Source: JAGLGH01 sp034723595
GTDB taxonomy: Archaea; Nanobdellota; Nanobdellia; Woesearchaeales; JAGLGH01
Direction of reading: 5' to 3'
Assembly: GCA_034723595.1 (NCBI GenBank)
Contig: JAYEPB010000089.1
Coordinates: forward strand, 1 to 11,365
Length of the DNA stretch: 11,365 nt
The first letter of the stretch is position 1. Each line of letters starts with the position of its first letter. This document shows, piece by piece, positions 5,240-11,365 of the stretch. The notes beneath the pieces are model-generated. The model was not told the DNA's origin and made no database searches. It saw only the letters and a program-made list of their open reading frames with translations. The position numbers were made by a program, and so were the translations under genes.

Positions 5240-5263
5240 AACCTAATTTTTAATATAATATAA

Positions 5264-6007
5264 ATGGCTGGAAATAAATGCGAGAATTGCGGAGCAGATA
5301 TTGATACTGGATGGAACTTCTGCCCTAATTGCGGAGAAGAGCAGGAAAAAGAGACAGAAGCAGAAGAAAGAAGAGGATTATTTCCAGGATTTGGCAGATA
5401 TATGCCTTTCTTTGATATGTTTGATTCTGTATCAGGCACATTTAGGGATTTTGATGAAGTCAGAATGCCTGGAACTTGGTCTGAGGAGCCTGAATCTGAA
5501 GAGGGCGCATCAGAGGAAGATGAAAGATTGCCTGGAGTAAAGTTTAGCGGAATTGATATCAATATAACTAATATTAATGGCAAGCCGGATGTTAGGGTAA
5601 AGACATTTGGAGATTTTAAGCAATACGAACCAGAGATTTGGGAAAAACTGGGGCTAAAAAAGCCACCTGAGAAAGAAAATAGAGTTGAAGTGGAGGAAAA
5701 AGTTGCGCAAGAAAGTCAAGAAGAGGAGCAGATTGAGCCAGTTTCCAGAAAGCCTATGAAATATGAGGAAGTAAAAGGGACAAATATCAGGAGGCTGGGT
5801 GATTCTATAATATATGAGTTTGATATGCCTGGAATTACTGATTTAAAGAATGTGAGGATAAACAAACTCGAGAGTTCTTATGAGATTAAGGCATTTGGAG
5901 AAGATAAAGCTTATTTCAAGCTTCTGCCAATAGCGCTTGATTTACTTAATTATAAGGTAGAGGATGAAAAGCTTGTGATCAAGTTTTCTGTTGGTGAGAT
6001 TGAGTAG
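5264..6007 (+). CDS. Zinc-ribbon protein with Hsp20/alpha-crystallin-like C-terminal domain
   Basis: The 247 residues fall into three parts. The first is an N-terminal zinc ribbon with two CxxC pairs (Cys6/Cys9 and Cys20/Cys23, CPNCG). Next comes a long, acidic, Glu-rich and probably flexible middle (about 28-165). Last is a beta-rich C-terminal domain (about 170-245) with YEFDMPGI, which matches the start of the small heat-shock (CS/ACD) fold, and closing strands ending KLVIKF. The C-terminal I-x-I oligomerisation motif of classic small heat-shock proteins is not evident. A chaperone-like or adaptor role is plausible but not shown. The gene has its own TATA box 29 nt upstream. It converges on the radical SAM gene with only 12 nt between stops, and the 17-bp direct repeat overlaps its stop codon. 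Confidence 0.7.
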   Translation: MAGNKCENCGADIDTGWNFCPNCGEEQEKETEAEERRGLFPGFGRYMPFFDMFDSVSGTFRDFDEVRMPGTWSEEPESEEGASEEDERLPGVKFSGIDINITNINGKPDVRVKTFGDFKQYEPEIWEKLGLKKPPEKENRVEVEEKVAQESQEEEQIEPVSRKPMKYEEVKGTNIRRLGDSIIYEFDMPGITDLKNVRINKLESSYEIKAFGEDKAYFKLLPIALDLLNYKVEDEKLVIKFSVGEIE

Positions 6008-6022
6008 TTTTGATATATTTTA
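6006..6022 (+). repeat. 17-bp direct repeat, copy 2
   Basis: AGTTTTGATATATTTTA is identical to 4526-4542. It starts inside the stop codon of the zinc-ribbon gene and ends inside the stop codon of the radical SAM gene. Its T-runs could end plus-strand transcription. Confidence 0.5.
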
Positions 6023-7237
6023 ACCCCCAATAACCTGCCCTCTAAATATATTATCCTTGCTCCTTTGTATCTCTATTCGGACCATCCCTTTTTCTTTTGA
6101 GCAATTAGGGATTGCAATTACTCTTCCATGCGCAACTGCAAGCATTTCATTCCTGAATCTTCCCTTACAGACAAGTTCTGCTTTAATTATATTTCCTTTT
6201 TTAAATGGCCTTGGCAGCTTTGGGCTTTGTATAAATAGGATTGGTATTTTAGTAAGGTTGACATCAAATTCATCTTCCCAATTTTTTAAAAGAGCAAAGA
6301 AATCATCCCATTCCATCTGCTTTGCAGGATTTCTTCCGAACCTGTAGCTAAGAAAGTTTTGTATTCCCATCCATACTTCATGGTCCTGTTTTATCTCTTT
6401 GGCAAATTGGATTATCTTGGGTATTTCTTTATCATTTATTCCTTGCACAAGTACTGGAGCTATTACCAGGTCAATCTTTGATGCGATGTATTTTGCAAGC
6501 AGCTTGATTCTCTCAATATTAAGGGGAAAACTGGATATCTTTTTAGCAAGCTCAGGGTCCATTGCATTAATCGAAAGGTTTATTCTTGTAAGCCCTGCAT
6601 CTGCAAGGTCATCAATAAGCTTTTCTGATAGCAGTGTGCCGTTTGTGTCAATTGATATAGTCTTTACTCCTGGTACCTTTGAGATGCCCCTGATAAGTTC
6701 TATTATATCTCCGTAAAGCAGCGGCTCGCCCTGACCGCCTATATGAGCCTCTATAGTGTCCAGATTCTTATGCCTGGCAAGCTTTTTGAATTCTTCTACA
6801 AGATAATCCTTTTCAACAACAAAGTCAACAGATCTCTTTTCCTGAGCAACAGAACAGTATATGCAGTCTATGTTGCAGCTTGTCACTGGCTTGATCTCGA
6901 TAATGTTTGTGTCCCTGTCAACAAGCCCGAAATAGTTTGTGCCGATTAGTGGGATACCTGAATTCCTGTGGATGTATACTGCATTCTTACCGCTGATTTT
7001 ATTCTTAAGATGTGAAAAGCCTATGGAAATAAGATAGTTGAACCTGTTCTCAGCTTTATGCTGCTTTGTATGCTTAAATATGATTGCATGCTTTTCCACA
7101 TCAAATTCAGCAATCTTGGCAAGGTCAGATATTGGTATATCAAAAAAGAATATCTTAAGAAAGTGAGCTCTAATATAATCATCCTGTTCTTCAAATCTGA
7201 AGTCCTGAAATTCCAAACGCACATCTGTATCAGCCAT
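6020..7237 (-). CDS. Archaeal radical SAM protein (COG2100-like) with TRAM-like C-terminal domain
   Basis: Radical SAM enzymes use a 4Fe-4S cluster and S-adenosylmethionine to start radical reactions. The cluster motif CxxxCxxC is intact (Cys121, Cys125, Cys128 in TSCNIDCIYC). It is followed by the SAM-binding Gly-rich IGGQGEPLL (about 166-174) and SIDTNGTLL (about 196-204). The first 100 residues form a separate N-terminal part. The last 60 or so (KGNIIKAELVCKGRFRNEML onward) look like a small beta-barrel of TRAM type, as in RNA-modifying radical SAM enzymes, with an extra Cys in IPNCSKE. The whole resembles the archaeal group COG2100, whose reaction I cannot name. tRNA or rRNA modification is a guess from the TRAM-like tail. 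ATG 7237 has a TATA box 27 nt upstream and no SD. Confidence 0.82.
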   Translation of the reverse strand: MADTDVRLEFQDFRFEEQDDYIRAHFLKIFFFDIPISDLAKIAEFDVEKHAIIFKHTKQHKAENRFNYLISIGFSHLKNKISGKNAVYIHRNSGIPLIGTNYFGLVDRDTNIIEIKPVTSCNIDCIYCSVAQEKRSVDFVVEKDYLVEEFKKLARHKNLDTIEAHIGGQGEPLLYGDIIELIRGISKVPGVKTISIDTNGTLLSEKLIDDLADAGLTRINLSINAMDPELAKKISSFPLNIERIKLLAKYIASKIDLVIAPVLVQGINDKEIPKIIQFAKEIKQDHEVWMGIQNFLSYRFGRNPAKQMEWDDFFALLKNWEDEFDVNLTKIPILFIQSPKLPRPFKKGNIIKAELVCKGRFRNEMLAVAHGRVIAIPNCSKEKGMVRIEIQRSKDNIFRGQVIGG

Positions 7238-7260
7238 AAATCAATGGTAAGGGTTTTGCA

Positions 7261-7269
7261 TTTATATAA
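7261..7269 (-). promoter_or_regulatory. TATA box for the radical SAM gene (leaderless)
   Basis: On the minus strand TTATATAAA is centred about 27 nt before ATG 7237. There is no SD upstream of that ATG. Confidence 0.55.
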
Positions 7270-7274
7270 TTAAG

Positions 7275-7297
7275 CAAAATTTTCTTAGAAAATTTTG
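7275..7297. repeat. Perfect 10-bp palindrome next to the radical SAM promoter
   Basis: CAAAATTTTC-TTA-GAAAATTTTG is a perfect 10-bp inverted repeat with a three-base spacer. Each arm is itself near-palindromic. It lies directly upstream of the TATA/BRE region of the radical SAM gene and about 55 nt after the stop of the gene at 7351-7920. It could be an operator for a dimeric regulator or the 3' end of the upstream transcript. Confidence 0.45.
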
Positions 7298-7350
7298 AGA
7301 AATGACCTAATATGTGAAGTTATATGAAGTTGCGGAGGGTATTGAGTGAT

Positions 7351-7920
7351 TTAATGCTTTATTTTAATAAGTAATTTATATTCTTCTTCTCTTATATTTT
7401 TTTCTCCTAAGATTGATTCTTCTAATATGATTTTTGCATTTTCCTGAGGTATTCTATAAGTTTCAGTTGCTGCAAAAACAGCATCCTGCACACAGCGTTC
7501 TGCATATACACCTCTTGCAGTTATTATTGTCTTATTATTATCTTCTAATCTATTTTCGATATTTTCATCATAAGTCCAGATGATATATGGATATATGTTA
7601 CGAATCATGACAAATTTTGATCTATTTTTTCCAAAAGATTGTTTTACATGCTTACCTAATTCAAGTTCAATTTTACTAGGCTTGTCATAATAGAACTTAA
7701 ATTCATTTGGTTTATCTCTATCACTTGGGAGACCATCAAAATACATTATTGCAAATGTATCTTTATTCTTTGCTGCTGCTGTTATGCTATCCATCCAGAT
7801 ATCTCTGAATTTATCTGGTTTCTTTTCAATTAGATTGCTATAGGGGTGGACTAGCAGATATAACTCTTTTATTTTACTATTAGGGTCTTTGAATATTTTT
7901 TTCTTTATTTTCTCAAACAT
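7351..7920 (-). CDS. Uncharacterised alpha/beta protein, faint cysteine-hydrolase (isochorismatase-like) resemblance
   Basis: I do not recognise a family with confidence. The 189 residues suggest an alternating alpha/beta fold: strands near KELYLLVHPYS (18-28), FAIMYFDGL (56-64), KFVMIRNIY (102-110) and TIITARGVYAERCV (131-144), then AKIILEES. The GVYAERCVQDAV segment with Cys143 resembles the GVxTxxCVxxTA signature around the nucleophile of isochorismatase-like cysteine hydrolases. The catalytic Asp expected near the first strand is not there (HPYS instead), so any such homologue would be degenerate or have changed chemistry. No signal peptide or membrane span is seen. ATG 7920 has a TATA box about 27 nt upstream and no SD. 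It appears to be a single-gene unit between the EF-2 operon and the radical SAM gene. Confidence 0.75.
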   Translation of the reverse strand: MFEKIKKKIFKDPNSKIKELYLLVHPYSNLIEKKPDKFRDIWMDSITAAAKNKDTFAIMYFDGLPSDRDKPNEFKFYYDKPSKIELELGKHVKQSFGKNRSKFVMIRNIYPYIIWTYDENIENRLEDNNKTIITARGVYAERCVQDAVFAATETYRIPQENAKIILEESILGEKNIREEEYKLLIKIKH

Positions 7921-7942
7921 GAATAAGTAGAAATGATTGTGT

Positions 7943-7950
7943 CTTTAAAT
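7943..7950 (-). promoter_or_regulatory. TATA box for the gene at 7351-7920 (leaderless)
   Basis: On the minus strand ATTTAAAG is centred about 27 nt before ATG 7920, with no SD near the start codon. Confidence 0.5.
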
Positions 7951-7990
7951 AATTAATTGAAGTTCTTAATGCAATTTATCTACAATGTAT

Positions 7991-8028
7991 AAGAAAAAAG
8001 AAGATATAAGAAAAAAATAAAAGAAAAT
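7991..8028 (-). terminator. T-rich terminator of the ribosomal protein/EF-2 operon
   Basis: Right after the EF-2 stop, the minus strand carries repeated T-runs (TTTTCTTTTATTTTTTTC and, further on, CTTTTTTC). This is the usual form of an archaeal transcription terminator, and the next gene downstream has its own TATA box. Confidence 0.6.
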
Positions 8029-10200
8029 TTAAGCTCCTAACTGGCTTTCACTAAGGCCTTTCCTAGAGATAATCTGCTTTCTGATTTTCTCCTGCAGTTC
8101 GCCTGGCAGCTTCTCAAAGACTTGGTCAACAAGTGATGAGTTTCCTCTTCCTCCTGTTGCGCTTCTTAAATCAGAACTCCATCCAAACATCTCTCCTACA
8201 GGCATCTTTGCCTTGACAACAACAGTTGCTCCTTCCTGCTGCATATCAAGAAGCTGGCCTCTTTTGTTTGAGATAAGTTTTGATATCTCACCCATGTATT
8301 CTGATGGCGCTTCAATCTGCAGAATCTGCAATGGCTCAAGAAGCATTGGTCCTGCCTCCATCATAGCGCCTCTGATACCTTCCCTTACTGCAGGGTATGT
8401 CTGTGCTGGTCCCCTGTGGATTGCATCTTCATGCAGAGTCATGTCCATAAGCCTGATAAGTACTTTTTGGGTTGGCTCTCGTGCAAGAGGTCCTTTATTC
8501 ATGACAACCTCAAATGTATCAAGAATCATTTCGAGAACTTCGCCAAGATGCACTTGTCCTCTTGTCTGGTCCATGAAAAGATTGCCTTGATAAACCTCTT
8601 TTATGCCTTCTCCTTCTTTTGTTGTGAAACCAAGTTCCACAAACTTGTTCCTTAATTCAAGATCTTTTTTCTTGATTCTCATCTCAGGAATGTCACTGCT
8701 TTTGAGAGCATTAGTCACTTCATCTGAAAGAGGTTCTGCGATAAAATAATACTTGTTGTGCTTGTTTGGCGACTTTCCTTCAACTTCAGGAGATTTCTTC
8801 ATTATGGTTTCCCTATATACTACAATTGGAGGAGATGTATTGACCAGAACACCTTTTTCGCTTCTTATCCTGTTTTCAATCACTTCAAGATGCAGTTCAC
8901 CCATGCCGTGAAGCAGGTGCTCTCCTGTCTCTTCGTTAATCTCAACTTTGATAGTAGGATCTTCTTTTGCAACCATCCTCAATACTTCAATAAGCTTTGG
9001 AAGGTCTCCAGGATTTTTTGCTTCAATAGCTTTTGTGATGACTGGATCAAAAATATGGCTTATCTGCTCCATTGGTTCAGTTTCTTCTAAAGTTATTGAT
9101 TCTCCAGGATATGCCTTGGCTCCGCAAATGCCTACGATGTTTCCAGCAGGGACGTTGTCAATTATCTCTTTTTTTGCTCCATTATAGATATATATCTGCT
9201 GAACCCTTGCATTTTGCTTTGCCCTGTTAAGATAGACTTCTGTGCCTCTTTTCATTGTTCCTGAAAAAAGCCTTCCAGCAGCTATTTCTCCTGCCTGCGG
9301 ATCTACAACAATCTTTGTGATGACAAAGAAAAGTGGACCATTAGGATTGCAGTTAGTTAGGGATTTGCCTATTTCACTTTCTATATCTCCATGCCAGATC
9401 TTTGGAATTCTGTATGCCTGCGCATCAATTGGGTTTGGAAGATGAGTTGCTACCATGTCCAGAGCAACCTGGTGAAGAGGTGCTTTCTTTGCAAGCTCTT
9501 TGTATTTTTCAGTGCCGTCATAAGAATCGATAATGTCTTTGAATGACAGATTGTGTTCTTTCATGAAAGGGAAAGACATGGCCCAGTTATGGAATGCTGA
9601 ACCAAAAGCTACGCTTCCGTCCATCACATTTACCTGCCATTTTTCACCATATTCAGGAGATATGTCTTTGATAAGCTTGTTTACTTCACTTATTATCTTG
9701 ACAAACTTTTCCTGCATCTGTTCAGGTGTAAGTTGAAGCTCTTTCATGAGCCTGTCAACTTTGTTGATAAACAATACTGGTCTGACTCTTTCTTTCAATG
9801 CCTGCCTCAGGACAGTTTCTGTCTGCGGCATTATTCCTTCTGATGCACAGCATAAGACAATTGCTCCGTCAACTGCTCGCATTGCCCTTGTCACATCACC
9901 GCCAAAATCAACATGTCCAGGTGTATCAATCAGATTCACCAGATATTCTTTTTCTTTGAATTCGTGCACCATGGATACTGATGCAGAATCTATTGTAATG
10001 CCTCGCTCTTTCTCATCTTCATGGAAATCAAGAACACATGCTTTTCCTGCAAGTTCCTCGCTCATCATGCCGCAGCCTGCGAGAAGGTTATCAGAAAATG
10101 TTGTCTTTCCATGATCAATGTGAGCGCAAATAGCTATATTCCTAATTTGTGATGGCACTTTATTAAGCCTCATCACCTTATCAACCATTTTTTCTCCCAT
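8029..10200 (-). CDS. Translation elongation factor 2 (aEF-2)
   Basis: EF-2 is the GTPase that moves tRNA and mRNA through the ribosome. The 723 residues match archaeal EF-2 length. The G motifs are complete: P-loop AHIDHGKTT (26-34), switch I RGIT (66-69), DTPGH (92-96) and NKVD (146-149). His595 in DAIHRGPAQ is the residue modified to diphthamide in archaea and eukaryotes. It is retained here, unlike in some archaea that have lost the pathway, but the dph genes are not in view. ATG 10200 is supported by AAGGTGA (10213-10207) 6 nt upstream; a second ATG four codons in is less well placed. The gene follows ndk after 31 nt and ends the operon. In many archaea infB (aIF5B) follows ndk, so EF-2 here is a different partner. 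Confidence 0.97.
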   Translation of the reverse strand: MGEKMVDKVMRLNKVPSQIRNIAICAHIDHGKTTFSDNLLAGCGMMSEELAGKACVLDFHEDEKERGITIDSASVSMVHEFKEKEYLVNLIDTPGHVDFGGDVTRAMRAVDGAIVLCCASEGIMPQTETVLRQALKERVRPVLFINKVDRLMKELQLTPEQMQEKFVKIISEVNKLIKDISPEYGEKWQVNVMDGSVAFGSAFHNWAMSFPFMKEHNLSFKDIIDSYDGTEKYKELAKKAPLHQVALDMVATHLPNPIDAQAYRIPKIWHGDIESEIGKSLTNCNPNGPLFFVITKIVVDPQAGEIAAGRLFSGTMKRGTEVYLNRAKQNARVQQIYIYNGAKKEIIDNVPAGNIVGICGAKAYPGESITLEETEPMEQISHIFDPVITKAIEAKNPGDLPKLIEVLRMVAKEDPTIKVEINEETGEHLLHGMGELHLEVIENRIRSEKGVLVNTSPPIVVYRETIMKKSPEVEGKSPNKHNKYYFIAEPLSDEVTNALKSSDIPEMRIKKKDLELRNKFVELGFTTKEGEGIKEVYQGNLFMDQTRGQVHLGEVLEMILDTFEVVMNKGPLAREPTQKVLIRLMDMTLHEDAIHRGPAQTYPAVREGIRGAMMEAGPMLLEPLQILQIEAPSEYMGEISKLISNKRGQLLDMQQEGATVVVKAKMPVGEMFGWSSDLRSATGGRGNSSLVDQVFEKLPGELQEKIRKQIISRKGLSESQLGA

Positions 10201-10206
10201 ATTTTA

Positions 10207-10213
10207 TCACCTT
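10207..10213 (-). promoter_or_regulatory. Shine-Dalgarno site of EF-2
   Basis: AAGGTGA on the minus strand lies 6 nt before ATG 10200 and decides this start over the ATG four codons downstream. Confidence 0.7.
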
Positions 10214-10231
10214 AATTGTTATTTTTTGTTC

Positions 10232-10723
10232 TTATAAAATAAATGTGTCATGCACTGTCTTGAATGAATGCATCTCTTCAGGTTTGAACCATAATTTGAT
10301 TTCTGTCTCAGCATCACCCTGATCTGCAGATGCATGGATGATGTTTTTCACTGCAATCTCTTTATTGTCAGCATAACTGAAGCTTACATGTGCAAAATCT
10401 CCACGGATTGTGCCAGGAGCTGCTGCTTTTGGCTCAGTTGTGCCTGTAATCTTTCTGACATTTTCGATTGCCTTGATACCTTCTATGCACATTGCAATAA
10501 CAGGACCTTCAGTTATGAAATCAAGCAAAACTTCTCTTACTTTTTCGCCTCTTCTTTCTGCAACGTCCTGAGTATAATGATGTTTTGCAAATTCCTTGTC
10601 AATCCATTGCATCTTCATGCCGATTATCTTAAGGCCTGAATCCTCAAACCTCTGGATTATCTTTCCAACAAGGCATCTCTGCACTCCGTCAGGCTTTATC
10701 AATACAAGTGTTTTTTCAATCAT
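10232..10723 (-). CDS. ndk: Nucleoside diphosphate kinase
   Basis: NDK moves the gamma phosphate from ATP to other nucleoside diphosphates through a phospho-histidine and supplies GTP for translation. Signatures include TLVLIKPDGVQR at the N-terminus, GTIRGDFA, and NIIHASADQGDAETEI with catalytic His130. At 163 residues it is longer than the usual 135-155, with extra sequence around YTQDVAERRGEKVREVL and a C-terminal tail after LWF. I chose ATG 10723. An AGGTG site lies 6 nt upstream of it, whereas the GTG at 10732 is itself part of that SD. The start overlaps the end of rpl24e by 8 nt, so translation is probably coupled. Confidence 0.95.
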   Translation of the reverse strand: MIEKTLVLIKPDGVQRCLVGKIIQRFEDSGLKIIGMKMQWIDKEFAKHHYTQDVAERRGEKVREVLLDFITEGPVIAMCIEGIKAIENVRKITGTTEPKAAAPGTIRGDFAHVSFSYADNKEIAVKNIIHASADQGDAETEIKLWFKPEEMHSFKTVHDTFIL

Positions 10724-10931
10724 TCTTGGCACCTTTTTTTGCTGCTGTTTTCATATTCTTGAGGTCATGCGCTTCTTTGGTCCATTTCACATTCCTTGAT
10801 TTTCTGCCAAGTTTCAGCATGCCTTTTTCGCATTTTGATGAGCAGAAATTAAGGACATTTCCAGTAATCTCTACATACATCTTGCCAGTTCCTTTTTCAA
10901 TGTCTTTTCCACAATAATTGCATCTTACCAT
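10716..10931 (-). CDS. rpl24e: 50S ribosomal protein L24e
   Basis: This is a small zinc-binding protein of the archaeal/eukaryotic large subunit. The four zinc ligands are visible as Cys4/Cys7 (CNYC) and Cys30/Cys34 (CSSKC). The KWT motif and the basic C-terminus complete the family pattern. At 71 residues it is slightly longer than many archaeal homologues because of an Ala/Lys tail. The ATG at 10931 lies 2 nt after the rps28e stop, with GGCGAT-type SD sequence inside the end of rps28e. Its last 8 bases overlap the ndk start. Confidence 0.95.
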   Translation of the reverse strand: MVRCNYCGKDIEKGTGKMYVEITGNVLNFCSSKCEKGMLKLGRKSRNVKWTKEAHDLKNMKTAAKKGAKND

Positions 10932-10933
10932 GA

Positions 10934-11215
10934 TTATCGCCTTCTTGAATTCATTTTCTGAGCTTCAATTTCTGTCTCTCTTAACATGAGTACGTCTCCA
11001 ATCCTGATTGGACCCTTGACATTTCTCCTTAGTATCTTGTTAGCATCCCTTCCAGCAAGAACCTTGCATCTTACCTGTTGAGCTTCTCCTCTTGTTCCAG
11101 TCCTGCCTATGACTTCTTCTACTGTCGCGGCAACTGCTGGTGAGAAGTTTACTCCTCCTTTCTGCTGGTCTTTGCCTTTTTGGGGTGTCCTTTTTTGAGG
11201 TATTTCGTTAGCCAT
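10934..11215 (-). CDS. rps28e: 30S ribosomal protein S28e with N-terminal extension
   Basis: S28e is an OB-fold protein of the small subunit near the mRNA exit region. The conserved core begins near VEEVIGRTGTRGE and ends with the hallmark LRETEIEA. RRNVKGPIRIGDVL lies between them. Most archaeal S28e proteins are about 70 residues; this one has 93. The difference is mainly an N-terminal stretch of roughly 28 residues rich in Gln, Lys and Pro, probably disordered, plus a short basic C-terminus. The start is firm: AGGTGA (11227-11222) lies 6 nt before ATG 11215 and overlaps the stop of the L7Ae gene, so the extension is part of the translated ORF. Confidence 0.94.
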   Translation of the reverse strand: MANEIPQKRTPQKGKDQQKGGVNFSPAVAATVEEVIGRTGTRGEAQQVRCKVLAGRDANKILRRNVKGPIRIGDVLMLRETEIEAQKMNSRRR

Positions 11216-11225
11216 AAGGATTCAC

Positions 11226-11365
11226 CTACTTAGATATCTCTTTGATTATGCTCTGAGCTTCTCCAGCTTCAATTATTACAACGCTTACAGTCGGGACATC
11301 TATTCCTGCAGCTGCTCCAAGCTCTTCTTTTGTTGTCACAGTTATGCATGGGACTTCTTTTTCTT
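11226..11365 (-). CDS. rpl7ae: Ribosomal protein L7Ae, C-terminal part (gene runs off the window)
   Basis: The last 45 or so codons are visible, ending in TAG at 11226. The sequence EVPCITVTTKEELGAAAG followed by VPTVSVVIIEAG is the typical C-terminal half of archaeal L7Ae. L7Ae binds kink-turn RNA in the large ribosomal subunit, in C/D and H/ACA guide RNPs and in archaeal RNase P. As first visible gene of the minus-strand cluster it precedes rps28e by about 10 nt. The L7Ae-S28e-L24e-NDK order is conserved in archaea, which supports the call despite the truncation. Confidence 0.9.
   Translation of the reverse strand, partial: EKEVPCITVTTKEELGAAAGIDVPTVSVVIIEAGEAQSIIKEISK

Noticed and set aside
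5173..5583. 136-codon minus-strand ORF opposite the zinc-ribbon gene
   Set aside because: Ser/Pro-rich shadow of the real plus-strand coding sequence; no start signal.

Overview
This window is archaeal. It carries the archaeal/eukaryotic ribosomal proteins L7Ae, S28e and L24e, an archaeal-type EF-2 with the diphthamide histidine, and an archease-RtcB pair. Start regions show TATA boxes about 27 nt upstream of start codons (leaderless transcripts) and GAGGTGA-type Shine-Dalgarno (SD) sites. AT-rich DNA, small proteins, a lineage-specific S28e extension and EF-2 joined to the ribosomal cluster suggest a DPANN-type archaeon (Woesearchaeota/Pacearchaeota-like). That placement is inference; no 16S gene is present.

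Layout. 1-976 (+): right part of an IS200/IS605-family element, with a TnpB nuclease gene cut by the window edge and its overlapping omega-RNA-like 3' end. 1066-2991 (+): archease and RtcB, an RNA-ligase pair for tRNA splicing and RNA repair. 2992-3267: convergent spacer with several inverted repeats. 3268-4457 (-): YrdC-type threonylcarbamoyl-AMP synthase followed by a calcineurin-like phosphoesterase. 4458-5263: about 800 bp that looks empty in a normal ORF search. It holds three related hairpins and, on the minus strand, two tandem small ORFs (38 and 40 codons), each with a perfect GAGGTGA SD, behind a long structured leader. 5264-6007 (+): zinc-ribbon protein with an Hsp20-like C-terminal domain. 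6020-7237 (-): archaeal radical SAM protein with a TRAM-like tail. 7351-7920 (-): uncharacterised alpha/beta protein. 8029-11365 (-): translation operon rpl7ae (partial) - rps28e - rpl24e - ndk - EF-2.

How the genes relate. Most of the window serves translation and tRNA metabolism: ribosomal proteins, EF-2, NDK (GTP supply), YrdC (t6A37 of tRNA) and RtcB/archease (tRNA exon ligation). Start signals follow a clear rule. Most first or single genes have a TATA box at about -27 and no SD, while genes inside operons have AGGTGA-type SDs. The small-ORF operon breaks the rule: its first ORF has an SD and a leader of roughly 130 nt with a terminator-like hairpin just before the SD. That operon and the hairpin family around it are the best candidates here for something undescribed.
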